Assembly: GCA_001936135.1 (NCBI GenBank)
Contig: CP012819.1
Coordinates: forward strand, 1,021,001-1,085,000
From: Saccharomycopsis fibuligera x Saccharomycopsis cf. fibuligera
Taxonomy: Eukaryota > Ascomycota > Saccharomycetes > Ascoideales > Saccharomycopsidaceae
Reading direction: 5' to 3'
Length of the DNA stretch: 64,000 nucleotides
Part shown: in pieces, positions 32,867 through 44,998 of the stretch
Position numbering within the stretch: the first letter of the stretch is position 1
Layout of the letters: each line of letters opens with the position of its first letter
Translations under genes and position numbers: made by a program
The notes under the pieces: generated by a model
Seen by the model: only the letters and a program-made list of their open reading frames with translations
Databases searched by the model: none
Told to the model about the DNA's origin: nothing

Positions 32867-34251
32867 TCTTGGAGAGAGAAATGGTGAGAGGGAGTGCTTT
32901 GACTGTTTCCTGCTTTTTCTTTGTATTTTCTTTCTTTTTTTTTCTTTATCATTTTTGGTGTTAAAATTGTTGAGTTATTGAGTTTTATTTTGTGTTCACT
33001 TTTTCATTTTTTGATTTTGATTCTTTTGGTCTGCTTGGTTCAAAGTACTTGTCATATTTTTTTCAAGATTACATACATATAGGCCTGGTTTTTGCTTTTT
33101 CATGCTTGATAAATTCACGTGTTTTTTTTTTTTTGTTATTTAATTATTCATTTGAAATATCAATATTCCTACTGTTTTTTCCTTTCAGTTGTTGCACTAT
33201 AGAATTTCGGCTTATTAACTTTTTTTGTATTTCATACATTTAATTTAATCTACACTTTATTATAACTTATTTACATTTCAAATGTTGCTATTTAAATCTC
33301 ATCATGACTAGTCGTTTTCATTGAAGTTCGTCTTTCAAACCACAAGTAAGCATACTGGTACATCATGATCTAGGATTTCTGTAAACAATAATTATGATGT
33401 CAAGTGTAAAGAAAGACGGAGTTTCAAGTCTCAAAAAGTAGGTCAACGCTTAGTAATCTACTGATAATTAGTTGGGTTGAATCAGCTGCAGATAACAAGA
33501 CTAATTTTAACACCAGTGGGACCAAGCAAAACAGTAGCATTATCAGATCAACTTTACAGAAATAATGATCATGACTTTTGGTGTTTATAAACCTGGCGAG
33601 TTCAACATATATTATTTTGCCATATTTTACTGAGATTATAAAAGTTTTTTGCAAAAGGGTTTTTTAGCCCGATTTTTGGACATGACAACTAGCCGAGCTG
33701 AAACATTTTTCGATTTTCTTGAAACATTTCACAGTACTGATCATCAAAATAGATCAACGAAATGATAAATCAGTATGACAGTTAACGGTGGCTGTGTATT
33801 CATGCATGTTGAGTTACCGCATTGAGATAGTAAAGGGAATTCTAGCAGCGGCCGGGCGAATGCGAGGGTCGTTAGGGACCAAACGGTCTCAGGAACGCCA
33901 AGAGAAGCTTTGAATACAGCTACTGATTTGAAAAGTGGCTTCCAGTTCTAGCTTTTTATTACTCAAACTAAGATGCTTTTTCCTTTTTAGATTGTGACAG
34001 GTTTATTAGTTAATTTTAGTCAGAAAATATATTTGTTGAAGGGTCGATATATTAAAAAAATATAAAGCGACCAAATCCTCTAATGAAATGATAAGGCAAG
34101 TCTCAAATCAATGAGAACACCAAATGAACAAACAAAAGTCTCTGAAGTTAACCAAGTTAATAAGCCTTCAAAAAAATAAAAAATAAAAACAACATTCAAC
34201 ATTTAGCTCACCACTACTTCTGTTTAAATTTTACATTACAACTCTAAAACT
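32867..34251. other. Spacer NEW1 / secreted-peptide candidate
   Basis: T-rich NEW1 3' region, then sequence with no supported gene. GCCGGGCGAA at 33851-33860 is identical to the 10-mer upstream of TIF11 (13838-13847). A TATA-like AT-rich stretch lies at about 34047-34066, roughly 190 bp before the small secreted frame. Confidence 0.45.
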
Positions 34252-34407
34252 ATGAACAGATTTATTTTCACTGCATTGCTCCTCTTGCCAGCATTTTTTG
34301 CCACTGTCACTGCTTATCCAGTCAAATTTGATTTAGTCAAAAGAGAACCGAGACAGAAGTCTGGAACTCACTGGATTGGTATTCCTGACCTTAGCAAGTT
34401 AGTATAA
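34252..34407 (+). CDS. Candidate small secreted peptide precursor (51 aa)
   Basis: Not recognised. The 51-codon frame starts with an ATG in good A-rich context and encodes a typical signal peptide: MNRF, hydrophobic IFTALLLLPAFFATV, then TA before Y22 as a plausible cleavage site. After a short pro-segment (YPVKFDLV) there is a dibasic KR (residues 30-31), the usual Kex2 site, leaving a 20-residue C-terminal peptide EPRQKSGTHWIGIPDLSKLV. There is no Cys. It does not match the Trp/Tyr-Gly-Phe-Pro pattern of yeast alpha-pheromones. It could be a genuine secreted peptide, or the surviving signal and pro-region of a lost secreted hydrolase. It lies alone between NEW1 and MES1. Confidence 0.45.
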   Translation: MNRFIFTALLLLPAFFATVTAYPVKFDLVKREPRQKSGTHWIGIPDLSKLV

Positions 34408-35003
34408 ACTGTGGTAGCAATAAATTGGCCAACTTATACAAGATGAGGTGATCGCACAAGATGAACTGGACTTTTCCTTTCTTGCTGTTTGTAGCTTTAT
34501 TATTGTCTTTGAAATAGGATTTAATGATTAATACTACTTACTTTGTCGCTTGAGAGGTACTAAGCTTTTAATTTTCTCAATAGTTATAATTTTCGCTTAC
34601 TTGCAGCTGCATACTTACCCACCCATTTTTTTTATTTGATTGCATCACATAGCTTGGAATCCATATGCAGTCACGCTATTGCTTTATCAAGGTTTTTAGT
34701 GGTGAGCTTTAAATAGCAAATGTAACAAAAAGAAAAACGGCAAGCATTTATGAACATATTTAAGTGATACAGAGTTTGTGTACAATAACAAATGGATCCC
34801 ATGAACAAAACAAAATCTTTGGTCTCAACTCAATTCTGCTTTTCTCCGTCAATCTATCATATATGATGATTTTCAGACCACTTCTGTACAATAATTTTGA
34901 TTTTATACAACTTAATGTTTATCAAATGATGCCCTTACAAAAACAAGTTTAGTTAAATTTATCGAGTTATTAATTTATATAAAAAGCTTAATTCTATACA
35001 ACT
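34408..35003. other. Spacer downstream of the peptide frame, MES1 3' side
   Basis: No gene seen. ATACTTACCC at 34611-34620 recalls the U1 snRNA 5' end, but the following bases do not fit. Confidence 0.45.
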
Positions 35004-37415
35004 TTAAGCCTGTTTACCACCGTATTTTTGTCTCCAGATATCAATCATTTTCTCATCAATTCTGCTAAACAAATAATCTGCGTCTCCAATATTGTGGCCC
35101 TCAGCAATAACAAATTCGAACTCATCAGGGATGTAAAGATTGCCAACGTTTAATTGTCTATTAATGTTTTTCGAGGTTTCCGGCATAAATGGACCAATAA
35201 CTTGACTTACCACGGCAAGAATATTAATTCCCACGTAAACCACCAAATCACTCTTTTCTGGCTCATTGTTGAAAGATGTGTTGTCGAGTTTATTTTCTTG
35301 TAAGAATTGGTTACCTTTAGCAGAAATGCTCATGGCAAGTTGCAAAGCTTTTCTTTCTTCACATTTAATGAAAGCTTCATTATATCTGGTGAGCAAATCA
35401 TTGATTTCTCGAATCAAAGTTTCATAGTGTTTAAGTAAGGAAAGTTTATTAAGATCAACTTTTGGAATAACACCTTTGTAATTTTTGTTAACGAATTTCA
35501 CCAATCTATTGGCAAAGTTACCCAAATTGGCTAAAAGTTCAGAATTATTACCTCTAACAAATTCTTCCCAAGAGAATTGGGAATCAGAAGTTTCTGGTCT
35601 AACAGAAATCAAATAGTATCTCCATACTGAAGGAGAAATTCCAGTTTCTTTAGCCATGTCACCAAATACGCCGACCTTTTCAGATTTGGAAAATTTACCT
35701 CCCTCATATTGCAAATATTCGGTGGTGTCAATGTGATAATTTTTGGTCCAATTGTCTTTAGTACCAATTTGAGTAGCTGGAAAAATAATAGAATGAAAAC
35801 TGACATTATCTTTGCCCATGAATTGATATAATTTAACATTTTCTGGATTTTTCCACCAATCTTCCCATTTTTTTACATACTCGAGACCTTTGTTTTTGAA
35901 GTAATTGGCAGTGATGGAAACGTAACCAATGGTAGCATCGAACCAAACATACAAGACTTTATCGCTGTATTTTTCCAAAGGAACAGGTGTACCCCATTTG
36001 AGATCTCTGGTAATTGAAAATGGTCTCAAACCTTCCTTCAACCAAGTATTGGTGATGTTTTTGGTGTTTTTGGTCCATCTACCAGCTTCACTAGTTTCTT
36101 CAATCCATTTTTTAGTTTCTGGCTCAAGAGCATCCAATTTCAAATAAACATGATCGGAAAATCTAGCCACAGGAACGTGGCCATCCAATTTACATTTTGG
36201 ATCAATTAATTCTAGCGGATTCAATAAATTACCGCAACCGTCACATTGATCGCCTCTAGCCTTTGGATATTGACATCTAGGGCAAGTACCATTAACAAAT
36301 CTATCAGCCAAAAACCCTTTGTGATGATCACAGTAAAGCTGTTGAATAGTTTGTTCAGATAAGTAGTTGTTATCCCACAATTTCATAAACATATCTTGTG
36401 CAATTTCCGTTTGCAACTCAGTAGTGGTTCTACCGAAAAAATCAAAATTGATGTCGAACCACTTGTAAATGTCCGCGTGAAGTTTGTGGTATTTGTCACA
36501 TAATTCCTGTGGAGTTGTTTTATCTTCAAGAGCTTTGGTCTCAGTAGCAGTACCGTATTCATCAGTACCACCAACAAACAAAGCATTATAGTCTTTCTTT
36601 GCTTTAACGTATCTAGCAAAGACATCAGCAGATAAGACAGAACCAATGATGTTACCCAAATGTGGCACATTATTAACATATGGTAAAGCAGAAGTGATTA
36701 AAATGTTTTTCTTTTTTGGATCTGGCACAATCACATCGGCTTGATTTTCAACTGCATACTTTTTGCCGGCGGCCGTCAAAACCTTTTCACCAGTTTTGGT
36801 AACGTTGACGACCCTAGTTTGCGCTACTTCTTTTTTTGGCTTACTAGCATTTTTATTTTGGCTTTCTTTCTTGTTCAAAGCAGTGATGATGGTAGCGTTG
36901 TGGGTTTTCAAAACTTTAATGTTAGCATTGGTGCTGCTTGTTTTGAAAAATTTGGTGAACCATTTGTATTGGCCGATAAATTTGAATTTGGCAGTATAGA
37001 ATGGGTATAATGAGGCAAAGATCAAGATTTGAAAAGGATCAGAAACTTTTGGCTCATTATCTTTGAAGACCGGTAAGTTTTCTATAGTAAAAGAAGTTCT
37101 ATCCAATGCATCATTTTTTGCTAAAGCTACTAAGTAACCTCTCAATTTGACCAAAAGGTTCTTTTGTTCCTGAGTGAACTCTTCAAAAAAATTTTTGCTG
37201 TTAAATTTAGAGGCCAAGTAAAGAACAATGGCGTTAGCTTCAACTAATTCAAAGTCCAGTTTGGTGTCCTTGAGAGAAGTGAAGTTAGAGCCTTCTTCAA
37301 AAATAACGTCCAATTTCTGGTATTGACTGTTAGCAAGAATAATTTTCAAATTTTCTGCTTGCTCCAAAGGTGAGATCCCGTAGGCAGCGGTCAACTGTAA
37401 CGAAGTTGCACTCAT
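35004..37415 (-). CDS. MES1: Cytosolic methionyl-tRNA synthetase
   Basis: Class I synthetase charging initiator and elongator tRNA-Met. The 803-aa protein has an N-terminal GST-like appendix (1 to about 180), which in yeast binds Arc1. The Rossmann catalytic core starts at ILITSALPYVNNVPHLGN (HIGH-type HLGN near 250), followed by FVGGTDEYGTATE and a zinc-knuckle region (CPRCQYPKARGDQCDGCGN). The KMSKS-type loop is KFSKS near 575, and an anticodon-binding helical domain completes the C-terminus. Length and domain order match the yeast cytosolic enzyme, not the shorter mitochondrial one, and there is no targeting peptide. A T34 tract on the plus strand (37516-37549) sits about 100 bp upstream of its start. 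Confidence 0.96.
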   Translation of the reverse strand: MSATSLQLTAAYGISPLEQAENLKIILANSQYQKLDVIFEEGSNFTSLKDTKLDFELVEANAIVLYLASKFNSKNFFEEFTQEQKNLLVKLRGYLVALAKNDALDRTSFTIENLPVFKDNEPKVSDPFQILIFASLYPFYTAKFKFIGQYKWFTKFFKTSSTNANIKVLKTHNATIITALNKKESQNKNASKPKKEVAQTRVVNVTKTGEKVLTAAGKKYAVENQADVIVPDPKKKNILITSALPYVNNVPHLGNIIGSVLSADVFARYVKAKKDYNALFVGGTDEYGTATETKALEDKTTPQELCDKYHKLHADIYKWFDINFDFFGRTTTELQTEIAQDMFMKLWDNNYLSEQTIQQLYCDHHKGFLADRFVNGTCPRCQYPKARGDQCDGCGNLLNPLELIDPKCKLDGHVPVARFSDHVYLKLDALEPETKKWIEETSEAGRWTKNTKNITNTWLKEGLRPFSITRDLKWGTPVPLEKYSDKVLYVWFDATIGYVSITANYFKNKGLEYVKKWEDWWKNPENVKLYQFMGKDNVSFHSIIFPATQIGTKDNWTKNYHIDTTEYLQYEGGKFSKSEKVGVFGDMAKETGISPSVWRYYLISVRPETSDSQFSWEEFVRGNNSELLANLGNFANRLVKFVNKNYKGVIPKVDLNKLSLLKHYETLIREINDLLTRYNEAFIKCEERKALQLAMSISAKGNQFLQENKLDNTSFNNEPEKSDLVVYVGINILAVVSQVIGPFMPETSKNINRQLNVGNLYIPDEFEFVIAEGHNIGDADYLFSRIDEKMIDIWRQKYGGKQA

Positions 37416-37512
37416 GGTGTGGATGATGGAGACGTGCTCTTGGGGTACTGTTCCTAATCAACTGTTGAATGATGACTAAAATTTTCACTGGAATTTATAG
37501 AAATCTTATCAC

Positions 37513-37549
<37 letters not shown>

Positions 37550-38514
37550 CCGTTCCTGTGATGCCAATTACAAGAAGGAAGAAAAACTAAAATTTCTGCG
37601 AGTCATCTGCCTACTAGTGATCACGATTTTTCAGTTGCCGAATTAAGGAGATCCACAGTTCTACTTCAGGCCACTTTAAACTACTTTAGGCTGAGTTTTT
37701 TGAAAAAGTGGTATGCTGGTGCGTGGGGGATAAGCTAGCGGGGCTCGTACAATATTATTAGTTAATATTGAGTGGATTATTCCAATACATTTTGTCGCTC
37801 ACGACGGTTTGTCCAATATTGCCGCAACTCGCATTACCATGCATGGTGATATGTTAAATGAATCTCTCAAAGCAAAAACAACAGCAAAGAAAAGGTTTTG
37901 ATATGTGAAGTAAGAAATGTGATATTATTTTACTTCATTTCTTTAACTATCACATATTTCTCATTGGCTTGTAATATTTATAAAAAGTATTAAATCAGTT
38001 ACCTAATCAATTTTAAGATCCAAAGGCACACGCCCTTACAAAACATATATTCCCTAAAATACAAATAAAGGTAATAAAAACGTTGAAGTCTTTAACAACT
38101 TGCAACGATTCAGCTTATTGTCCATGGTATAAAGATATTTTTTTTGTTATAGTTGTAGCGTACAAATGGTGTTTTAATGGCAGAGTAATTCTTCTGATGT
38201 GCGTAAAATTTTGAGCGCTTTTCTTATTGCAGCATCTTTTCTGATGCAGTGGATGCCTGATTGTCATAAAGATAAGGAAGTAACGTTACGAAAGCTACAC
38301 AAACATCAAGTCCCTTCTGCTATTCTTTCTTTCTGGTTCCAACAAAGATAAAATGCGTTGCCTTTTTAAAGTAGAGAATGAGAACACTACATCTTTTTAT
38401 TTATTACAACTAACAAACCCCTTTTCTGTGCATGTTTTTTGTTTTTCAATGCATTTTCCTTTTATTAAATATACAGCCAATATTGAGCATACACCATTTC
38501 CAGTAACTTTTATT
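37416..38514. promoter_or_regulatory. MES1 upstream region and GLE2 3' side
   Basis: No gene seen. T34 at 37516-37549 is a strong candidate nucleosome-excluding element for MES1. Confidence 0.5.
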
Positions 38515-39576
38515 TCATGGCCTCTTTTTTCTAGCCACCTCATCTTCCTTCACCGCGTGAATCTTCACCATCACTGGATTATCCGGCTTACTAAACTGAT
38601 GTCCCTTAGCCCAATCGTAGCCCAAAGCATAAGCAAAAATCGTGCCATTTTTGTTAAAGCTGGTAGCAGTGACACTAGTACTCAAACTTGAAAATGCTTT
38701 TAATCTATGTTTTGTATCTTTATCCCAAATAGATATTGACCCATCTGAACCAGCAGTAACAAACGTACCATGTACTGGATGGAAACAAATTGAATTTAAC
38801 GAGAAAATTTTATTTTCTGAGCGACCGGCAACTGTTTTACTTTCACGATGACATTTGAAGGCGAAACTTTTTGATTTTTGATCTTCATCACTGACATACT
38901 GCACTGCACAACGGCCTTCAATGGACCCTACTGCGTACCCGTCACCCTGGATGAAGCAACTAAGTGATCTCGTTTGCCATCTCAATGGAGACCCAGTTTC
39001 CTTGAAAATGGTAGTAGGATTATCCAAATTAATAATCACAAATTTCTTCTCTGCAGTGGCCGCAACAAGCAATTTTTGGCAGGTATCCATAGCATAGCAT
39101 CTTTCCGGTAATTGAATAGTAGCGACTGGGTTAGGAGTACGCATATCCCAATACTTCAAAGTTTTGTCCCAGGATCCACTAACAACAACAGGGGTGTTAC
39201 TTGGCCCACATTCAGCAAATCTTACCACTTTTACTGCATCATCATGAGCCCCTATTTGCGTGGCTTGACCAGATGCAACATCATATAAACGCACTGCTTT
39301 GTCGCAGCCACCAGAGACAACTTTTGTCCCATCATTGGTCCATCTTGTGGTTAGCACTGGTGCCTGATGTTCATATAATGCTCGGCCTTGAGTGGTACCG
39401 TTGCTTAGCACTTCGTAAATTCTCACTTTGTTGTCCCATGATGAAACGGTTAAAAACTCACCTTGAGAAGAAAAACTCAAGTCAGAAACAGTATCTTCTG
39501 GAGGATTGGACAATGTGATATCATTGGCCAAGCCATTGGTATTAGCAGTAGAAGAAACCGGTCTTCCAAATGACAT
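38515..39576 (-). CDS. GLE2: Gle2/Rae1 WD-repeat mRNA export factor
   Basis: Gle2 (Rae1) binds the GLEBS motif of the Nup98-type nucleoporin at the nuclear pore and is needed for poly(A) RNA export. The 353-aa product opens MSFGRPVS, then PEDTVSDLSFSSQGEFLTVSSWDNKVRIYE, the Rae1 first blade. Further WD blades carry GGCDKAVRLYDV, SGSWDKTLKYWDMR and GSDGSISIWDKD, with EGRCAVQYV between them. It ends QFSKPDNPVMVKIHAVKEDEVARKKRP, typical of the family. The start is the ATG at 39576; reading can be extended two codons only by using TTG. Normal length, no intron. Confidence 0.96.
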   Translation of the reverse strand: MSFGRPVSSTANTNGLANDITLSNPPEDTVSDLSFSSQGEFLTVSSWDNKVRIYEVLSNGTTQGRALYEHQAPVLTTRWTNDGTKVVSGGCDKAVRLYDVASGQATQIGAHDDAVKVVRFAECGPSNTPVVVSGSWDKTLKYWDMRTPNPVATIQLPERCYAMDTCQKLLVAATAEKKFVIINLDNPTTIFKETGSPLRWQTRSLSCFIQGDGYAVGSIEGRCAVQYVSDEDQKSKSFAFKCHRESKTVAGRSENKIFSLNSICFHPVHGTFVTAGSDGSISIWDKDTKHRLKAFSSLSTSVTATSFNKNGTIFAYALGYDWAKGHQFSKPDNPVMVKIHAVKEDEVARKKRP

Positions 39577-42204
39577 GATCAAAATTTAGGTATTTAGTTT
39601 TTGGTGCGATTGTTGTTGTGTATTTCCTATAATGGTTTGTTTTGATCAAGTTCATCAAACGTTTAAGTTTTTTTGAATTTCAAATTGGCGCTGCACAATT
39701 GCTACTGATTAGTATAGTACAATGAGCATACATATACACTATTAAGATGCAGTAAATGCTGGCAGCAACGTTTGTCTGGTTTTGGTGATAATTATAATGA
39801 TAATGATAATGACCCCACTGTCCGCGACAACGCTTTGGAAATTCTTCTTAGTAACCTCTTTTGGCGACTGAAACCCTTTATTTATTTTTCTTATTATTAT
39901 AATGGCCAGGAGTGAAAAATAAAAAAAAAAGCAGAGCCTATGACTGGGTTACCCGGAAAGTTCTGCTAAGAAGGCTAGCCGTCAACCACTAAAAGCAGGA
40001 GTATACAAAGATAAGCCGTAACTTTAAAGCTTTTTGCAGTTACTTAATCAAAAGCATGGCTTTTTGTTTTGTCTGTATTATTGTGAGACCGTAGATTGCC
40101 TGTATTTTCCGTGATGGGTCTAAAGGTATCACGTATGTATATGGCACATGACTACCATTTTATTGTCAAAAGCGGAAATAGTACCGCCAGAAAATGTATG
40201 GTGGCAACAAATGATGCTGATGATGATGATGGCCATGGCCACCAAATCTGGCTAATAATATTACAGCAGTGACTATGAATATATAGGTTGGTACCTCTTT
40301 GCGACTGCGGGCAGGAAATCCAACGTATGTGGCACTAAACTGAGACTTTAGCGTGTCCAAATTGTCCAGAAGCGATTTAACGAGGACCGTACACTCAATT
40401 TACTTTTGACTTCTTCTTCGCATCCCTAAAAGAATACATATCTATTAAGAATGACATTAACGTCTATGCTTGGGCTAGGTCATACTTTTTGCCTTCCACT
40501 TTCAAGAAGAAGACTTCGATGGTCCAAATGGCCATACTCATGGCTTACTATCCGTTCAGGCACTGAAGGCACATCTGTTGGCGATATTGGAAAATAAAAA
40601 GTTGCCGAAGTTAGTAGTTCCAGACCTAGGTAAAAGCCAAACGAGTAGCAAAGGAAAGGAAACCCTAATCCGTTTCTGAGAATAGCGAAAAGAGTCAAAA
40701 TCATAAAGTCGAGAGAGTAGATCAGGAATACTGACACAGTCTAGTAATATTTCAGCCAGCTTCTGACATAATTCTGCTCTACTTCTGTCAATCCGATCAC
40801 CAAAATGTTTTGAGCATCAAACAAAGCCATTAGAGGGACCAAGAAAAACAGCCAACGAGCCAACACGCTTCAAAGTGACGCTGCCAGTTCATGCCTTGTC
40901 CTGGCCGGGTCTGTGCCTGTCCGCATGTTCTAGCAAACGATTCTCAGACCTTCGTTCTGGAGCTCGTAATCGGCATTGTATATGGCATATCACAATAGGC
41001 AAACCCTATACGATCCATCCCGGGAGATCCTCGCCAAATCTTTCTTTTTTTTTTTCTCCCGCGAATACCGAGAGCTCACTGGATGCTAGACATACAAATT
41101 TGTAGCGTCTTACGAAGATTTTCCCATCCGGGTCTTGGCCTATAAGAATTATACAGTTTAATCAGCCGACCATTATGTTAAAATAAATTGTATACAACCG
41201 ACTATGAGCTCATACAGTGACGGCGGCTTTGGCTGCGTAGTCGCTGCACAGCCGTCTTCGTTGATAAGAGGATCCTTTGTTTGACATCTTTTACCTCACC
41301 GTAGATACTCGGTATAGGGTGTTTTCATTCCCTGCAACTCGCTGATGTTAGCAGTTGGATAAGCCCATACACGGGGAAAAATGCCAACTTTGATCTACAG
41401 CGCACCCCACAGACATTCAAAAACCCGCTAGTGCAATGGACTCTTCTTGGATGGCATCATCGCTTTTTTACTTGATTTTCTTCACAGCCGACAACCTAAA
41501 GCTTGATTCAGCTTTGTTTGCACTTGCAAGTTCTACGGAGCCAAAACCGAAAAAAAAAAAAAAAAAGACAGAAATAATACTCTCTTCATGGGCACTGGAA
41601 CGGCCAGTAACTGAAAGCGTTCTCAATACAGCATTACAATATATTATAACGTTTTTCATGGCTTTTTTTTTTTTTTTTTTTCACCCTCTTTTCTGTGCAG
41701 CGCCTAGCTGGCCGTTGCCGTCATTCAGACCTAAGATGATACTGCTTCCCCGAGACACTGGTCACTGCAACTGCTCCATGTACCCTGCAGATTTCTGCAG
41801 AATAAAAGTTGAATATCTATTGTTGAAATTTTGGCGTGTGGGGAGAAGAGACGCTTTCAGCTGCAGCACCTGCGCAAGCATGCGGTTATATGCAGCCAAG
41901 GGGACCCGCCTGCGTCCCGCACCGCGCCCACCCCCGGCAGTGGGCGTTGGCACCCGAGAGCTTCGATTTCTCCCACATATATAAAACCAGCGGGATTCCT
42001 GGTTTATTTCAGAGATCATCTTGAAAAAAAAAGTTGTATGCCCAGTTCTGGCGCTGCTGAATCTTGTGCCCATCTTTCACCATTCAAACAGCTTGTTTTT
42101 GAGCAACTTGTCGTTTAATGAACAAGGCTTCCAATAGTCATACACTGTATTATAGTATACCATTTTGCTGCTCAACAGAGTAATTACAACAAGAACCAAA
42201 CGCA
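39577..42204. promoter_or_regulatory. 2.6-kb spacer: GLE2 upstream and long promoter of the CxxC gene
   Basis: No gene supported. Contains A15 near 41551 and T16 near 41667. A GC-rich block lies at about 41840-41960, and a strong TATATAAAA at 41978-41986, 219 bp before the next start codon. A 182-codon frame at 41436-41984 runs through both homopolymers and the TATA region and is judged spurious. Leftward fragments at 40166-40830 form no coherent gene. Confidence 0.5.
41978..41986 (+). promoter_or_regulatory. TATA box of the CxxC/CxxC gene
   Basis: TATATAAAA, a near-consensus TATA element, 219 bp upstream of the ATG at 42205, just after a GC-rich block that could hold activator sites. Confidence 0.55.
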
Positions 42205-42465
42205 ATGCATTCTGCCAATTACATTTACACCTCTGCTTCCGCCAACTACAGTAACGCCATCCACTACAATGACGACTACTGCCCAAACTGCCATGTTTAC
42301 AACAAGATCTGGTACCAGACGCCTGAATCGTTCCAGGAATATTTTGCAGTGAATAGAAACTTGAAGTTGTGTTTCAACTGCGCTAGCAAAAAGTTGCAAA
42401 GAAGCGTTTCCATCAGAGAGACCAGAGACAAGTTGGGCCAAATAAGGAAAAATAGCATTTATTGA
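42205..42465 (+). CDS. Small CxxC...CxxC putative zinc-binding protein (unrecognised)
   Basis: An 86-aa protein I cannot assign. The N-terminus is Tyr/Asn/Ser-rich (1-24). C26-x2-C29 and C56-x2-C59 bracket a 26-residue loop containing IWYQTPESFQEYF, a plausible zinc ribbon. The C-terminus is basic (KKLQRSVSIRETRDK). No signal peptide or membrane segment. The leader is A-rich (ACAAGAACCAAACGCA before ATG), a good yeast start context, and a consensus TATA box lies upstream. The long promoter suggests a tightly regulated gene. It may be a clade-specific transcriptional or stress protein; function unknown. Confidence 0.75.
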   Translation: MHSANYIYTSASANYSNAIHYNDDYCPNCHVYNKIWYQTPESFQEYFAVNRNLKLCFNCASKKLQRSVSIRETRDKLGQIRKNSIY

Positions 42466-44084
42466 ATTGCCAAAGAGAAAGCGATTGGTTTTACCAAAGA
42501 CTACAGCGCATATGAAAGCCGGTCTCTCTTGTGCCCTCGACTCAATGACTCAGCCACTCGGCTACCAAAAGTAGGCAAGATCTCAACGTCGATACCTATA
42601 TTTACTGAAAAGTTTGCAAGTTGTTTGCGGAGCGGATCACTTCGGCGGTCTTTTGCCGTGACGCTGCTTTTTTGCTCTTATTTTATGAAATTCTGTTCTC
42701 TTGATTTTGGGTACGGCATCTGTGATTCATATAATTACTGACATTTTTACACTTTTACGTTGTTACGAAATCATCTTTATGACCTCTTTGCTTTACACTA
42801 CATGACCTTTTTGTTTATTTATTATAGCTCTGTTCCCTTTACTAGCAAATTTTGCACTCTGCCATTATCGCTACAACTGCTTCTATATTATACACCAATC
42901 CCGCTCGCTACTGTTTCTTCTCTGAAGTCTTTTTTCTCTCTCCTATTTTTGCATTAATTTTGCTTCACACCATGCTGCGAAGGAGCCTGCCCTTCCATGT
43001 TTTTCTGCCTTGATCATCTGCCTGCACATTCTGTCGATCCAAACACCCTTTTTCTCCATTCCATCTCATTAGCAATCATCTCTACCATCTAATTTGCAAT
43101 ACTATGATATATCTCAAATGTACTTTTAAGTTTCGGTGCTGTAGATTCTTTTTATTTCCCATATATGAGGCTCCCTTACAACGTCCTGTATAAAGTTAAG
43201 CTTTCTATTGTTTTTTAGGCTCCGATTTTTAGTTCTTCTATTGCTTTGAAATTGGGTATTCGTGTATCGTAAGATACAAGTCTAATAAAATAAATTTGGC
43301 TTTGAAAGTAACACTGCTTGGTGATCTGGTATAACAGCAATACCTCGCGCGGGTTTATTGAAGAGTACTGAATGCGAATAAACACATTGCCAGATGTGCA
43401 ACAAGCGGTGCAACCTCTACTCTCTTCAATAGCAGCATAGCGTGCCGAAATTAGGTGATCGGACTTTTATTTCTATTTTATTTTATTTTTTTTATTTTTT
43501 CTTTGCCGCATGTTAACGCGCATTGCAGCTTCAGATATGTGAGCAACCATTTGTTTATCACCAGAAGTATCAAGATATATTTATGGCTAGAAGAATTTTC
43601 GAATTAGCATACCGGTTCTATCAAAAAGGTCTAATTCCTAAAAAGAATATTCATTTAGTCCATTTCCTTCTACGGAGGCAAAAAATATAGTTTCTAACAC
43701 CTGGCTGTATTGATGCTATTATGCTTCTCAATCACAGAGGCCAAATGTACTCAGTCTATGGTAGTATGAGTTTAAATAACCCTCTTTCTTTTTCCTTCGA
43801 GACCACAAAGTCCATGAAAGTTTATACCGTTTCTAGATCTGTCTTCTAGTCCGTGGATGCGTGTACACTTTTTATATACATAGATGCATTACATAGTTTC
43901 CCGCGGAAATCGCTCAGACCCGCTAACATTAGCGGCCATCCATCTACTCATAACTGGTCCATCCTGGTGTCAACGTTTAGGCCAGAGTATGGCTTCGAGT
44001 AGCATATTTGGCCAGATTTTATTGCCCGTCTGCGGTTATTTTTTGATTCCCGGGTTCCAAACTGCAATTCTGAACTTTTGATGC

Positions 44085-44245
<161 letters not shown>

Positions 44246-44998
44246 TTTTTTTTTTTATTAGTAACTTTGGCAGCTCTGTGACTTTCCTAGTTTAAAAATA
44301 CGATTTTTCTGTATGTGCACTAGAGCAGCAGCAAAGGTCTCTATTTACAGAGCTGCATAGCGGCATGTTCCAATCGTTGGCCGTAAACTGCTCTCCAAGC
44401 TTGTATATGTTGCACTTTACCAAAGAATACTAACCAATAGTTTCTTAAGACAACTTCAGGGACTTCTTTCACGGTGTTCGCGGCTTCACATTTTGATTCA
44501 ACTCTCTGTAAGGCAAAAGCCTTCCCTACATACTGCACTTTCTTATAATACTTTCTATATACCACAGGCTCTCCAAAAGATACAGCGAGCAGAATCAAAA
44601 CAAATCCCCGGTTATATAGATCGCATACAGGCTCATCTGTCTGCCTTGACTTGAATATTAAGTCCCTTAAAGAATTCTACTAAAACGCCGTGCCAAAACT
44701 TTTGGTGCGCACGCCCAAAAAGAAAAGCAAAAAGCTGCTGGGAAAAATGTCAATTTGATGCATTCACGTGCTATTGCACATTTGCAATGCACGTAACATT
44801 TATTGGGCTGTGCATAGTTTCGCATTATCAGAAATTTACTAATTGGTTGATGGATCATGCAGTCAATCAGTTGCCGATCGGTCAACAAGAGAAAAAAAAA
44901 AAGAAAAAGTTTACTGTTAACATGAGCGAAAAGAATTTCATCTCTAGATTAAGAGTGTTTTTAGTTGTTCGTAATGGTGGCTAAATTGTAGGTCCTGA

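Noticed and set aside
34611-34620. ATACTTACCC resembling the U1 snRNA 5' end
   Set aside because: The following bases do not match U1, and no stem-loops or Sm site were seen.
40166-40830. Leftward frames that might be pieces of a membrane protein (including a hydrophobic stretch at 40600-40737 and a His-rich end at 40166)
   Set aside because: An in-frame TAG, weak splice signals (GTATGA donor) and no family match; joining them is arbitrary.
41436-41984. 182-codon ATG frame
   Set aside because: Runs through A15 and T16 tracts and ends at the TATA box of the next gene; composition is poly-Lys, poly-Phe and Pro/Arg with no domain.
44341-44680. Stop-to-stop leftward frame of about 113 codons with gene-like composition
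   Set aside because: No ATG near the 5' end, no upstream exon with a branch point found, and several frames of this length are expected by chance in 64 kb.
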